DNA from: Biomphalaria glabrata
Taxonomy: Eukaryota > Mollusca > Gastropoda > Planorbidae
Assembly: GCF_947242115.1 (NCBI RefSeq)
Contig: NC_074715.1
Span: forward strand, 28,002,376 to 28,066,375
Length of the DNA stretch: 64,000 nucleotides
Reading direction: 5' to 3'
The notes beneath the pieces are model-generated. The model ran no database searches. It worked only from the letters and a program-made list of their open reading frames with translations, and was not told the DNA's origin. Position numbers and translations under genes: made by a program. Positions within the stretch are counted from its first letter, which is position 1. Each line of letters begins with the position of its first letter. This document shows positions 34,152-49,100 of this stretch, piece after piece.

Positions 34152-37100
34152 CTATCTCAATCGCAACAAAGATGCTACATAAATCCATATTGACATGACA
34201 TTGTTAGTGTAGCCATGTACATAAACTGCAAGGGCGAATTCCACTTCACTTGTTTCTTGGGCATGCACACCAGTGGAGAAAACAGTTTCAGTAATATTGT
34301 CCATGTCAGTGTAAGGAATGTTTAAAGGAAAACCTGACACCTGTGGAACAATAAAAGACTGTTGGGTGGAACATGTTCAATGTGTACTTATATATGTTCA
34401 ATCCATTCCATTTTTTTTGTTTTTTCTAACTAAATAAATCAAACTAATTTAATTTTCTGCAAATCTTTGTTTCACCACTTTTTCCGTTGTAATTTTAAAA
34501 TGCTAATTCAAAGACAAAGTTGGAGTGTTAAATATGGTTAAAACAGTCACCCATGCAGCATTTTCTCCTCTCCCACTTTAAGGGCCATAAGGAATTGCCA
34601 ATAACCAATACAATTTTGGATCAGCAGCATTGCAAGTTCTGCAAGTATATAGCACTATGTGCTGCAGCTGCCTAAGGGTAATTGCTTTCTGATTGTTCTT
34701 CAGGGTTTGCAACAGAAATCTTTCATGTATGGGTTTAGCAGGAATACAGACAAAGTTTTCACTCACATTTTTCATCTTTTATATTGATTTTACTGCTTGT
34801 GTAGTCTGGAAAGTTTCCAAAATTTTCTTCATTTATTTTTCCTAACCCTCAATGGGAGGATTAACTAAATTATCAAAGGGATAGGATGGGCTTATATGGT
34901 TATTCTGTGTTATCCATTAAACTTACCAAAAAAGTAGTAACCAAAAAAGTAGTAATCTCTTTAGAGGTGAACTGTGCTATGGCCATAGGAAATTTGTGCA
35001 ATGGTCATATCCCTTGAAATAGGACAAATCAGACTCATGCATTTAAAAAGTTCTCTAAAATATGATCTTGCACAGTCAAGTACCACAGACCTCTGTCCAG
35101 AATAATGCTAACTTCGACTTTCAATAACATTTTTGGAAGGGAGCCTATACAAATTTACTTGATATGTTCAAGAGTTATTCAAAAACTTTTAGCTCAATGG
35201 CCCTGATATTTAACAAATCACATAAACCCTCTAAGTTCACAAAAGGTCTGTCTTCAAATGTACAAACCTTATAAGATTTAAATGAATCTTCCAAATCTCT
35301 AAGTTCAGTTTCTGCAATTGGTTTCCCACAATTCTCTTCCAGCCTATAATTTGGTTTAGGAATAAGAATGAAAAAAAGTATTATCTCCCCTACCTAACAA
35401 TACATAATAAATAACGAGATATTGAATACTAATTTCACAAGCACTTTTCTAAAGAAAAATGTCATGATCATTCGCCACAATGTCACAATGAGAAACATGT
35501 CATGGTTAGAAAAATTTCACAGACAAAAGGCCATACAACTTACTTGGGCAAAAGTTTTCTCATAATTTGAGTACAATGCCGATTCCATCTAGTGATATAT
35601 CGACTTCTCCATTCCATTATTTTGTTTTTCAGTAGTTGTTCTATTTTTTCCTGTAGTTCCATCACCAGTCCTTCAAATTTCTTGTCCTTCCGCCTGTAGT
35701 GCAGTTGGTTAGGCTACAAGAGAAAGTATATATGATTAATCTCATGTATGTCATTGTTACTATAATCCTAGACATACTAAAGTGTTGTAGGTTAAATGAC
35801 ATAAAAAGTGACAAATGTAATCTACATGATTAGGGTGAAGAAGTCCATTGGGGAGAGATGTAGGCAGCTTTAAATGAAGAGACTTAGTGCTTTGCAGGTA
35901 CATAAAGCTGTGAAAACAATTGATCCTCTTCAGCACAGTAAATTGAAATGTAATAAAAAGAATATGACTCAAAGCTCACGACAAGCATTCAAAATCCACT
36001 CTTGAACAGAGTGGAGGTGACATATGTGAGTTCAGAGATGCCTTAATTTGAACACACTGAAGAAACAGCATATATATATATATATAATAGTTTTCTTTGA
36101 GTTCAGCTGCTCAGCCATCTTCTCCAGTTGTGTACTAAGGTGTGACAAACCTGCTCCTTGTCTGGCTTGCACAATGTGACTAGCTCTCTCTTTCTCTTCT
36201 GGCTTACACAATGAAATGTGGCACTAATAAATCACATGAAGTAGTACAAAACTATTTAAACCAACCCACAGCTCACACAAGACTTAATGTCACCTTATTA
36301 ACTGCTCAAACAAGACTTAATGTCACCTTATTAACCACAAGTTACTGAAGCTGATAATTAGCAATTTAATGTCTGCAAGCTTATGATACAAATTTAAGTT
36401 TTCGTAAATTGGCAATATATATAGAGAGAGTTGGTCACCATAATTTATGTAAACTTGTAGGTGCTTTCCAAAATAATAAAAAATTAATAAATACAAATAA
36501 GAAATTCATGTTAGCTTTAAAGAAACAACTAAACAGCAAAAAAAAAACTCATACTTGACATGAAGCTAAGCCTCTGCTAGGAAAAGACTTTGTGTAGAAA
36601 GATTGCCAGTTCTTAGAATTTTTAAAATCAAAATTCAATTGAGAAGGTTTGTCATACTGCTGTATGTTGGCATAGATCTGGAACATAATAGAAGAATATA
36701 TTGAGATCAATACTCTGATCAAGAAGTAAACAAATACTGAAACTACTGGAAAAAAATCTAGAAACTTGTTCAACACACACCTAGTACATCTTCATGGTCA
36801 CACCATTATCCATATAGTAAGATTTCTTAAACACACAGACACATTTTCAAAGTAAACATTATCACACAATTCTTCTTAAAGTCTTTCTTTAATATTTCTT
36901 ATTAATGTTAGGCAAACCATACTAATTCCAAGTAGAAACATTTTTTGTTTAACATTAGTATTAGAAATAGTAACAAAATATGACCAACAAAAAATGGATT
37001 TATGACATGTAGTTTAAAAAATGTAACAAAACATAGCAAACTGATACTATTTGCAACACATTTATGTTTTGTTATTATAGGTAAGGTCCCTAATTTGAAA

Positions 37101-40100
37101 ATTTAGAATTGAATAGAAATTTATTAGAGCTTACATTTGCTTCATTGATGACACACCCTACAACTTGGATAGGGCAGTAGTTGTCATATACACTAAATTT
37201 TTCTCCAGATCTAGCATTCCAAATAAAAAAGTGCCCACTACTGTCTTCAGTTAATACATAGGCTGTTCGACCTTCTGGTATTGCATTTCCTTATAAGGAA
37301 AAAAAAAAGATTACTTTATAAATATTGCTTATCATTAGAAAATTAGAAAAAAAAACAACAAAACACTTCCACTATCACAGATATTTAAATAATGCTTAAA
37401 GTTCCCCTTTCAGACTTTGCAATCTATAGGGCAGATGATATTAAGGTCATCTGTTTCTTTGACCAATGGTTAATGAGCGGGGTGTCATGTGGCCAGCACA
37501 ACGACCAACTGCCTTTACTTTCACCAACTAATGTCAGGTACCCAGTAGAGTTGGATTGACTTAATAATGTTTATACTAAGATAATTGCTGACAAAATGGC
37601 AACTAGACAGATGACTAGTAAGTATACAAAGTGTACTGTATTTGTTAAGTGTCATTTACAAAATCTGCTCTGTACATGATCTGCCTCTTCGGAAACCTGC
37701 TTGTTCTTCTCTGAGCCTTTCATCTACAGACTGTTGAAGCCGTCTCAACAAAACAGTGCTGAAAACTTTGCCTGGGACAGAGAGGAGAGTAATGCCCCTC
37801 CAGTTGTTACAGTCTGCCAAGTTGCCCTTTTTTGGAAGCTTTACAATCACTCCCTTTTGCCAGTCCTCTGGGACTTTTGTAGTTCGCCAACAGAGATTTA
37901 AGAGATCAGTCATTCTGTTAACAATGCACTGTCCCCCATATTTTAGCATTTCTGCTGATATCATGTCTAGTCCTGGTGCTTTGTTATTCTTTAGCACTGC
38001 AATGGTCATGGTAACCTCCTCAGCAGTTATTGGGTCTGTCTTGACCTTGAGATCATTTTCTGGAGAGGGGTCCTTGAATATGTAAGTTATGTCTGGCGAC
38101 AGTTGGTTAAGGGTCTCTTTAAAGTGCTCTACCCATCTTGCATCCTGTTCTTCTTTCGTTAACAAAGTTTTGGCTTGCTTGTCTTTTATTGGTGCCCCAT
38201 GTCCACTCTTTGCTCCAGTGAGATCTCGGACAATACGATGGAGGGTTTTTGAATCATTTCTGCTTGCAGCTGCTTGTGCCTCTTGTCCCTTCTGCTCAAT
38301 CCAGTCCCGTTTATCTTGCCGACAGCTTCTCTTTACTTTCAGATCTGCTTCCCTATAGGCTTCTTCCGCTAGGCTGCGATCCTGTGTTTCATTTTTCTGA
38401 TCTCGTCTACGTTTGGCCTCTTTCCTCTCATCTATCAATTTCCATGTTCTGTCTTGTATCCACCGTTCCTTGTATGAACCTCGCCTCCTTCCGATAACTT
38501 CTTCTGCGCACCCAATAGTGGTATCTTTGAAGTTGGTCCACTCTTCTTCAAGGGTCAATATATCTGCAAGAGCCTCAAAGCGGTTCGTTAGTTTCAATTG
38601 GAACTGTGCTGCAGTATTGCCGTCTTTAAGCTTCTCTACATTAAATGGGCGGGGTCGTGTGGCTCGTTTTGGTTGGCGTTTCAATCGGAGCTTACATTTG
38701 CCACTGACAAGGTAGTGGTCTGAGCCGATATCAGCTCCTCTGCGGGTCCGCACGTCTAACAGAGATGACCTCCATCGTTTGGAGATGAAGAACAAGCAGG
38801 TTTCCGAAGAGGCAGATCATGTACAGAGCAGATTTTCGTTTTACGAAATATCATAGAACAAAGTCTTGAGTACCAACAACGGCTAACGATCAGTTTCGTG
38901 GACTTCAAAAAAGCGTTTGATAGTGTCCACCGAGAATCACTATGGAAAATAGTTAGAGAATACGGTATACCAGAAAAATTCGTCCAGATCCTACGACACC
39001 TTTACAGTCAGTCTAGTTGCTGCATTAAAACAGAAGAGGGAACAACAGAGTTTTTTGCAATCGAGACAGGTGTGAGACAGGGGTGCATCTTATCTCCCTT
39101 CCTTTTCCTCCTAGCCATCGACTACATAATGAGGAGAGCAATGAACCAGACTGCCTTTGGTATTCCATGGCATGAACAACTCCGATTGACGGACTTGGAC
39201 TTTGCTGATGATGTTGCACTACTCAGGGCTACAAATAAATGCATTCAAGAAATGACGGAGAGCCTAGACAGAGAGGCACCCAAAATTGGCCTCCGCATAA
39301 ACTTGGATAAGACTAAAATTATGCGAGTGGGATATAAGGCAAAGGGTGTCCCCGTCAGACTTGGCGAGTCAAAGCTTGAAGAGCTGGACAAGTTCACGTA
39401 CCTTGGCAGCATCATAACAAATGATGGAGATGCTTACCATGATGTAGCGTGCCGAATAGGAAAGGCAGGGAGCATTTTCCAAAGGCTGCAGCCTATTTGG
39501 ACTAGCCAAGCCATTGGACTCGAGACAAAAATACACCTTCTCAACACAATCGTCATTCCAACTGCTACATATGCATGTGAGACGTGGAAGTCATCTGTCA
39601 AAATTGAGAAAAGACTAAATGTGGCTCAACAGAGATGGCTGAGACGGATTTTGGGAGTCAGTTACACAGACCGGATCTTAAACAAGGAAATCCTTTGCCG
39701 AACTGGGAGTCGAACACTTAGTGAGGTTGTGACTGAGCGTCGCATGAGGTTTGCGGGACATGTTCTACGTCAAAATGAATTACGCACACCAAGAGTTGCG
39801 ATAACATGGAAGCCAAAACGAGGAAAGCGCAAACAGGGACGTCCTCGTATTACCTGGCGACACACCTTCATGGAGGACCTCAGAACAGTGGACACCAGAT
39901 GGGAAGAGGCTTCAGACATTGCCAGTGACAGATCATTATGGAGACAGCTTGCCGCCCAATGCGCCGAACGGCGCGGGAGGACCTAAGTAAAGTCTAAGTC
40001 ATTTACAAAATGGTAGCAAACAGCAGATAATGAGACAAAGTTTGTAAGAATGTCCAAGCTATGGTGTCTAACTTGAGTTGCAAACTGTTTTTTTTTTTCT

Positions 40101-43100
40101 TTTACCCAGGCTGGAACATATATTTAGATGTACCTCCATTTTGCTTTGTTGGCTGCTTTCAGTTGAAGAATGACTATGGTTCATCTCATAGATAGTCAAA
40201 TGAAAGCCTGGGCATTATCAATGGTCAGAATGATGCTGTCCAAACTGCAGTTCCCCCACCCCCCTTTTTCATGCAGCCGATGTGCCCAAAGGAACAGAAA
40301 ATATCCAATACAGTTTGGGAATAGCAGGGTCACAGGCTTTGCAAAGATGTAGCACTGTTTTCTGCAAGCTGAAGTACCTAGTATTAATTATAACATTAAA
40401 TTATTAATCAATTTGTTAATTGTTTAAATATAATAAATCTGTTGATTTACCTAACATTAACCAGGCTTGTTTGCCCATGCCTAAGAAATAGTTAGTCAAC
40501 AGGACAGCATGCTCCTCTTCATCCCCACACAACATCTTCATGAATTGCTGAAATAAATACACACACAAAATATCAGGTTGAAAAAAATCCATTTCATTGT
40601 GACCTAGCATTTATAATGACAGAATTAAATATTGACCACTTTCAGTGACTTACATTGCATGTACTCCATATGTCACACTGGCCAGGAAACAAAGCTGTAT
40701 CAGCTACAAATGGTATAAGAGAAACATATCTGGCTGCAAGCTCCTGGTTAAACAACAAAACAAAGAAAATAAGTCATTAAGTGATAAGTGTTCAATCATA
40801 TTAGTTAATAGAGTAGCTAATATTAATATAGCTAATCGAAAACAATGTAACAATCTAGACTCTAGACTACTTCACAAACTCAAACAAGAGCAGTAATATA
40901 AGAAGGCTAGGAAAGTTAGTGTCACAGTACATATTTGTTGTACTAAAATGATTTGGTTGCCTACTTAGAATGCTAGCCTAATAACAACCCAGATAGTATG
41001 CCTGATATCTAATGACAAGGAGAGACTGATGTAATGAGTAATGAAACCAACACAAGAAGATGTTATACCAGGACTTCCTGAGGCAAATATCATCAGACCA
41101 TCTGTTACACATCTTTATGTTACCTTCATGTTTAAAGTTGAGTGAAAAATGTACACACATACCATAGCTTTGTCAGGATCTTGACAAGCTTCCACTTCTG
41201 GAGGAGGCTTCAGAGGTTTAAAAAATCTGGTCACAAACACATTCCTGCCACTTGTATCCATGACTGTTGTTCGAAACATGCGATTGGGGAATTTTCTCTC
41301 CAAAGTTTCCTGCCATACTTCTGCATGTTGAATGAGTTCTTCTTCTTCATTTGTGGAAAGCTATGCATATAACAGGTACATTCAATGGATACAAAAAGAA
41401 TGAAAGATTAAAAGTATTATAATGTTCTTAGTATTCTGTTGAATGTTTAGAATTGAAATAGTTAAAATATTTTACAAAGATTATTGGAGAAATTTCATTC
41501 TTCATTAATAGGTTCAGTTTTGCTTTTGTCAGTTTCTACTAAAGTATTATACTTTCATGAAAGCAGTAAAATGAACTTTGAATAGTTTTTGGTTAAAAGC
41601 AAGATTTAATTTTATTCTATGATGTAAAACAATGTTCACATATCAGAAACAGAGTTGTGCTGCTCAAATCTACAAATGTAAACAGAAAAAAAATTGTGAT
41701 ATTTTTGTTTTCTAAATTTAGTAAGGTGCATATAAAATTAATGTAACAAAGCAATTGTTTTATTCTAGAACATAAATTTACTAAAGTGAAAAAAAAAACA
41801 ACTAACACGAGTCTAGGCATTTACCTTCCTCTGAAAGTTTCAATCAAAATAAGACATATGAAATTAACAGAAGACATTACTGTTAATACAAGAGTTGCAT
41901 TAAGTTATTAAATATTATTTCATTTCATTTTCCTTATGCTTTAGTGTCTTTAGAGAAGAAATACTGTAGATGTGAATCTATTTTATCATGCTATTAATTT
42001 TTTAGTGTTATTAATGGTGAAGTATTTGGACATGAATCTATTATTATGAAAGGATTCAATACTTCAATAAATATCATAAAATGACACAAATCTACAAAGT
42101 TCTCACCTTCTCTTTAAATGGATCAGGAAGAGTCAAAGATGGTTCTAAGGTAATGAACATGGTGAGGAATGTATTGATTCTGGTAGCATCAACTACAGAC
42201 GTAGCAGGCTGCACTTGAGACTGGTCAAAGGTGTATCCCAGCAGTATTGGAGGTGTGTTAAGACGAAAGGTACCATCAATCTAAACAAATTGTTGAATGC
42301 TACAGAATTTGGCTACCAATGAAAGACATAAATTAAAATCCTAATGCTGTATTTTCGTTCAGAATTTCAAGGCTTATCTTAAATGGTTACCTATTTGATA
42401 TGAGAAAATAAATATGTTGGGTCATTGTGCTGGCTGCATGACATTATTGTTAACTGCTAAAAAAATGAGTACCCCTTTCAGACCATGTGATCTATAGGGC
42501 AGATGATGTAAGGGTTCTATGGCCGATGATTAAGGTGAAGGTCATGTGGCTAGCATAACAACCAACCACCTTTACATTCTATAACTAATGCCAGCTACCC
42601 TAAAAATCACAAAATTCAAAATTCCAGTCTTCACTAAGTTTTTAAAGCAAAGACCCCTCAGTTCAGAAGCTAAGACCACTTTACCACCATGCCAAAATGT
42701 TATCTGTAGGCCATGGAAATAGATGTGCCATAGACAACTAGCTCTCAATGTACATGGTCAGGGGCATTGCTCTCCTAGAAGTTCATAAAGCAGTGTAAAG
42801 TTTATTTGATTCTGTTTTCCTCAAAATTCTGGTGAAAACATCCATGCTATGACACAGCCTTGAAAGCTAGAGTTTAAAATAATGTCTTAAAAAGGGAAAT
42901 AACTGTTTTAAAAAAGTTTTTATTCAGTGGTCTAACATTTCTTGGACATGTTACAACTGACTAGTTGAGGATTAGTAATTTATGTTTTGTATTTTAAAAA
43001 TAGTTTTTTAATGTATTGTTGTAACCCTGCCTTGCACCAGTGCATGAGGTGCGCACTAGTGAACGTAAACATTCAGACACTTCACAATCCTGGATGCACT

Positions 43101-46100
43101 GTTATTCTCCCTCTCCTAGTGTCTTCCTGTTTACGTTCACTAGTGCGCACCTCAAGCACTGGTGCAAGGCAGGGTTACAACACTAACCCCACCTTAGTCT
43201 TTTCATCCCGAAAAGAAACATGTTCACAGTTGATCAGTGCAGGTGGAGGTTGATCAGTGCAGGTAGAGGTCGGTCAGTGGGAGTCACAGATTGCGTGGAG
43301 CATGTTCCCCACAAAGCGATCCACACTGCTCTCTGCAGGTGCTGTTTTCTCCTTCTCCAGTTGACCAAGTTTCTCTTGACACGATGTCGCAAACGTGGCC
43401 TCTCCATCCTGACGGTTGTGGCTGGCATCAGCCACCTGCCACATAGAGTGGTAGTGACAGCTCTTGTTGTTGTTAATGCAGTTGATTCAGAACTGCGCTT
43501 CATCAGGCCCTTTCTAAGGATGACTTGTGTAAGAGCTGTAGACCCACATGAAGCCACACTGTTTAACAAACTGTCAGCCTCAGCCGTCTCAGGGAGAATC
43601 ATCTGTAAGGCACCTTTACAATGTTTCAGGTGCAAAAGTTCATCAGCTGCAAGGTTCTTCTGACCACCTTCAGGGCCTCTCTCGCTGGTGAAAACAGAAG
43701 AATCAAAGTCCACTGGTTTCAGATCCTGTTGATGGGTTTCTTGACATTTGCATTCCCTTCGTGAAGCACCGCATGTACAGTTGTTGCTTACCGCCTGAAT
43801 GCAACAATCAAAATTCAAGTTCCCCTCATAGGCACTGGCAGATCGACAGGGGTCCTTAACTCTTTGGCTCCGGAATTAATTCGGAATTATTTGCCACTTT
43901 TGGACGGAATTAATTTTTCCGCCATTTCAGAGTGCGCTACTTTGCTTCAATATAACTTGTATAACTTTTTTATTTATTATTGGAAAATAATAAACTTGAT
44001 ATAGAATTAAAGATAAATGGATGTTCTTTCCATTTCTTATGTTTTCTAGTTTGCAAATTATGTTGTTTTTGTATTTTTGGGTTTTGAATATAAAAATTAA
44101 AAATGAAAAACTCACCAACTGAAATTGAAAATATCCATCCAAGTGCATGTTTAAAGAAATTTATTGTTCAAATTGAATTGAAATAGCTTTTTTTCTCATT
44201 TTTATCCATTTGTTTACAGAACACCACAGAAGAAACAGCAATAGATGCAAAAAATACCATCAGTACAGCCACAGTCCTGAAAGAGTAATGGTTCATTGTT
44301 GTTGAATGATGTTGGACTCCTCTCTCTTAAAGGATTGATCTGGCCTTGCACGTGATGTATCAGTTTGTCCATAGAATGATTCATCGAATAGGTACAAAGT
44401 TCACGTAACCTGTTCTGCATGGTGTTCAGCACCTCACCAATATCTGGTTCTACCTCAAACAGGTAGGTCTCAGGATCAACCAGGTTCTGTCGAAGACTAG
44501 CTCTCATCTTCTCTTTGACACAGAAGATTCTCAGCTCCCTGGCTCGGAGCTCCTCTTTTAACTGTTTACAGCTAAGTTCATCTAGCTTCCTAAGCGTTGT
44601 CATTCTTTCCTTTCGTTGAGCTGCCCAAATCCCACTTCGACACCAATTGTTGTAACTCTAGGGTAGGCACTCAACGTAAGGCAGACAACTCAACACAGTT
44701 TAACAGGAAATAAATACAGGTGTTTATTCACTAGGACAAACACATAACAAACACATAACATCCTCCAGCTTCCTCAGAGTCTTGCTACTAATTTCCCAGT
44801 CCTTTAGACAGCAACCCGAATGTGGACCAACGACAGCCTTCTCCGCTTAGCTCCACGTCCCTTCTACAACCTTCAGGCAGCACAAAAGCTGGCTTCTTAG
44901 TTTCCAAAAATTCAGACTCTTCACAATCCCGGATGCACTGCTATTCTCCCTCTCCTAGTGTCTTCCTGTTTACGTTCACTAGTGCGCTAGTGTGCACCTC
45001 AAGCACTGGTGCAAGGCAGGGTTACAACAGTATGTAATGTCTTTTATTTATTAACTGACGGTCATGTTTTTTCTACATCTACTGCAGTCTAGTCCAATTG
45101 CCTTTTTAATAAACAAAATATTGCATGTATTTTTTTTTATTGAACTGGGAGTTTGTATTTATTAATTTCCACACTTAATACATATGCATATGACACTATT
45201 TGATGGTAGAAGGTTCACTATTTATTTGAATATCAAACCTTATTATTGAAATACACTGTGGAAAATGGAATTTTGATGCTTCCAAGCCATTTCTTCTCAA
45301 TTCTTTGGTGGACATTTGTTTCTCTTTCTCTGTTGTCCTGGAGAGAAGAATATCAAATGGTTATTTCAAGTCTAAGGATTAGCCAACTTGTTTTCATGAC
45401 CAAATGTTAGTGTGAGTCAACTAATATATTATAAAATAGCCTAAAGGACTGACACTGCTACTTTTAAGAAGACAAATGATTTAGTAATTGAGGGCAAGAA
45501 ATTGCTTTGCTAATATCCATCTATATTAAGTGGTGGTCCAACTGATGATGGCTGCCTGGTCATTCAGATTTATCTATGGTCCAGGGTTCAAACCCTGCCC
45601 GCTCCCATCCCCTGTCATCCTGCGGGAGGTTTGGACTAGGAAGTAATTATCTTCAACTCTGAAGAACAACCGAAACATGTAAAACATTTTACAGAAACAA
45701 AACATTTTAGTGTATTGAGATAGCTAAAAGCATGAAATAGTGCTAAACAAAAACAATCGGTAACAAAATATTTCTAATTGCAAATTTAATTACATGACTG
45801 ATGTAAACTAATTGATACAATAACACTTTGTTAAGCTTTTTTTTTTTCAAAGTATTTTTATATTTTTATTGTTGTTTTCTTTTAAATAAGACACAAAAAA
45901 TATGACAAAAAAAAAAAAAAAAAAGAGTACACAAATGTCAAGGTTTAGGTCAGGATAACCTGTTTCTTCCCTTGAATAACCAAGTTTTAAAACCCCCCAC
46001 CCCCACCCCCAATCCCACACAAACACATAGCAAAGTTGACACAATTTTTAAAAAATATTATCATCCTAAAGATTTCCCCTCCCCTTCTTTCAGTTTTAAT

Positions 46101-49100
46101 TTAAGATTGATGAAAACTACTCAGCTGTTATTATTATTATTATTGCCTGCATTGCATGAAGAAATAAGTTCCCTTATATACTGTAAGGTAGCCTCCCTTG
46201 TGTAAGAAACAGACCAGTTGTGTGTATCACCTCTAGTTGTGTTACAAAAAGTGTGTACACTGAACATTTTATTCTTCATTCTGAGTGTAGTCTCTCAAAA
46301 CACCATGGACAAGCAAGATGAAGGTAATTACATTTCAGTATCTAATAATTTAACAAGTTGTATGGGTCCGATATGGCTGACAGGATGGGCATTACTAGCC
46401 TAAACAAAGCAGCAAAAAAAATTATTTTGAGTAGAATGTTCACTTTTTTTTTGTAGTACATTTTATACAAAATTTCCTTTAAAATACGATACCAAACAAA
46501 AACGTTTCTTTTAGCAATATTAAGATATTGAAAACTATTCACTACACTGCCAAGGAATATTTAACTAATGCATTTTTAAATAAAAGGAACAATTTTGGAA
46601 AACTGTATGCTGGACCTTAAGTCAGAATTATATAAAAAAAGATTTAAAAACTTCAGTGTTTCAAATCAAATCTACATATTGTTCAACAAGTTAAAAGAAA
46701 TTTCTCACTTCTTGTCTTATTTTATGGGTTCCATTCTTCTACATGAACTTATTATTGGTCTTAAAGGCTGTTAACCAGTGACTAATTTTAAATTGGTCAT
46801 AAATGCTATCAATGACTGATTTTAAATTGGACAAAACATGAATGCAACCAGTATCTTAAATGTAAATTTTTCCATAGAAATGAGTGTGTCCCTAGGTCAA
46901 TCTAGTCATACATGCTAATCGACTTGTACTTTAATTTCCTGGCTGATTCAGGCAACCAATTCCATGCTCTAAAAGCACTAGGGAAGGAGTATTTGTAAAA
47001 ATGTCCTAGCATTTGCAACAAGAAAAGTGCATATTCTATTATTGACCTAACCAAGATCAAATAACATTTTTATGTTCTTTTTAGATATGCAAACATTTAA
47101 TAATCCCTAATGGTTTGTTAGATTTTTTTAGATTAAAAAACAAAATTATGTGGATTACATAATTTTTCATTTATCACAACACCTAGGTCATGTGGAATTT
47201 TAGTCTGTTTTACCATTAATAAGTGGTATTTGTTTTTTTTGTTATTCTTAGACATTTTTCTGGATGGAAAGAGATGCTCCAATTTGATTCCCAATTCATC
47301 TAATTCTTTGTAAAATTTCTCAATATATTCTGCAAATAATTTTTGATCCTGAATTAATGAAATTTTTAATGGCCTTTCATTTACCTACTAAATGATTTTT
47401 ACATTCTCAGCAAATTTATTATTCTGCATATTGGACTATTTATATTTTTAGAAAGCTTATATCAACTCACTATGTCTGGTAAAAAGTTTTTACATATTTC
47501 TGACACCCAATCTCTGATCAAGCTGAAATTTAGCAAAATTATTTCTTACCGGATGACACAAAAATCACTACAAATATTAACCAATTAGTTAACTATTGGC
47601 AATTTATTTTGGTTGGTATCTCAAACAGGGGAAAGATTGTACTTGATTGAAGTGGTGGTATAAGCTGAATTAATCTTTTATAGGTTGCAGTGTTAAGTAA
47701 GTTTGAAACAGATTTTTTCAAAGCACCTTACTAGCACAGTGGTTAGTATTTTAGCTTGAGCAATGATTTTTTTTAATGCTTTTAAAAAGCAATTATGGTA
47801 AAATTCACCTAGATTTCCTTTTCTTTCTCCCCCCCCCCCTTCCCTGCCATTTTCATAGCGCAATGAGAAAACTATAAGCATAAAATAGCACTTAACAGAA
47901 ACAATTGCTAAAAATATTTCTAATCGCACAACAGATTTATTGTTGTTGGTCTAGATCTTTTACAAATTTAATTACATGACTGGTCCTATAAGCTTTTTTG
48001 AAAAATTGCTTTTTGATTTTCTTGTTTGCTTGATCAAGTCAGCTTATTAGAATGTTTTTCAGTCAATAAAAGATTACATCATTACCTGAATTACATATTT
48101 CATATTTTGAATGTTTAGTTTTTTAGATTCACAGTGAATGAAGTAGCTAGTGTTAAATTTTTTAATGGCCTTTTCCATGATGGAAAGATCTGCTCTGCAG
48201 TTAAAAGTTCTGCCTTTGTTGCTTGACTAATAAATACTATCCTGGAATTCCTTGAAGTACATTAGAGATATGAACCAAGGATATCCTAGAACTCTGGATA
48301 AGTTATTGGTTTGCTTTTTCAAACATCTGATAGCATCTTTTGACCAGAAACACCAGATTTTTTTTTTTATAAAGCTTGTATCAGATCTGTCTGGTAAAAA
48401 GTTTGAACACATTTCTCCCACACCAATTCTCTTGGATCAAGTTGAAACTTTGCACAATTATTTATTGTACTTAACTAAACATGAATCAATAATAATAAAA
48501 AAAAATTGTCTATTAATTATTGGCATTATTTATTTATATCAAAGGGAAATAACTTAACCATTGAGATATATAGTTGTAAATAGTTCTTACCTTAGATAAG
48601 CTTTTTTTTTTAAGCTAAGGATTCAAAAATATTTAAAGACACTGGCATTTGTTTGTTCATATTTAATCCTTTAAATTTTAAAGATGAACCATTGACAAAG
48701 CTGTTCCCATCTATTAATTAAAGCAATACAATATATATACATATAAGCATTCACTTTATTCTCATATTGGAAATGGCTCAGTCAGTGTGAATGGGCTAAC
48801 ACTTTAGAATAGGTATTCTGTCTTGGGACATCTATCAAACATGTCTAGGATGGTGGGGGACATTGCACATTAAGTCAGGTCTTCATTCTTTTTGTCTTGA
48901 GTGCCCTTTTCTTTAGACGTTTGTCACACTATTTCTATTTATATCTATATTTATAGGAATCACTTGAAAAAATACACTAGCCTCTTTTACATGTTAATGT
49001 GTAAGCTAAGAAAGAGTTGGGTACCTACATTCTTTGCCATTACTACTCAAGAAACACAAACCCTTTTATGAGGGTGATCTTTTTACAAGCTCTCTTCTAA

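Noticed and set aside
43220-43818. Long frames on both strands (147 and 194 codons)
   Set aside because: Inside the LTR remnant; at most decayed internal region, with no domain I can name.
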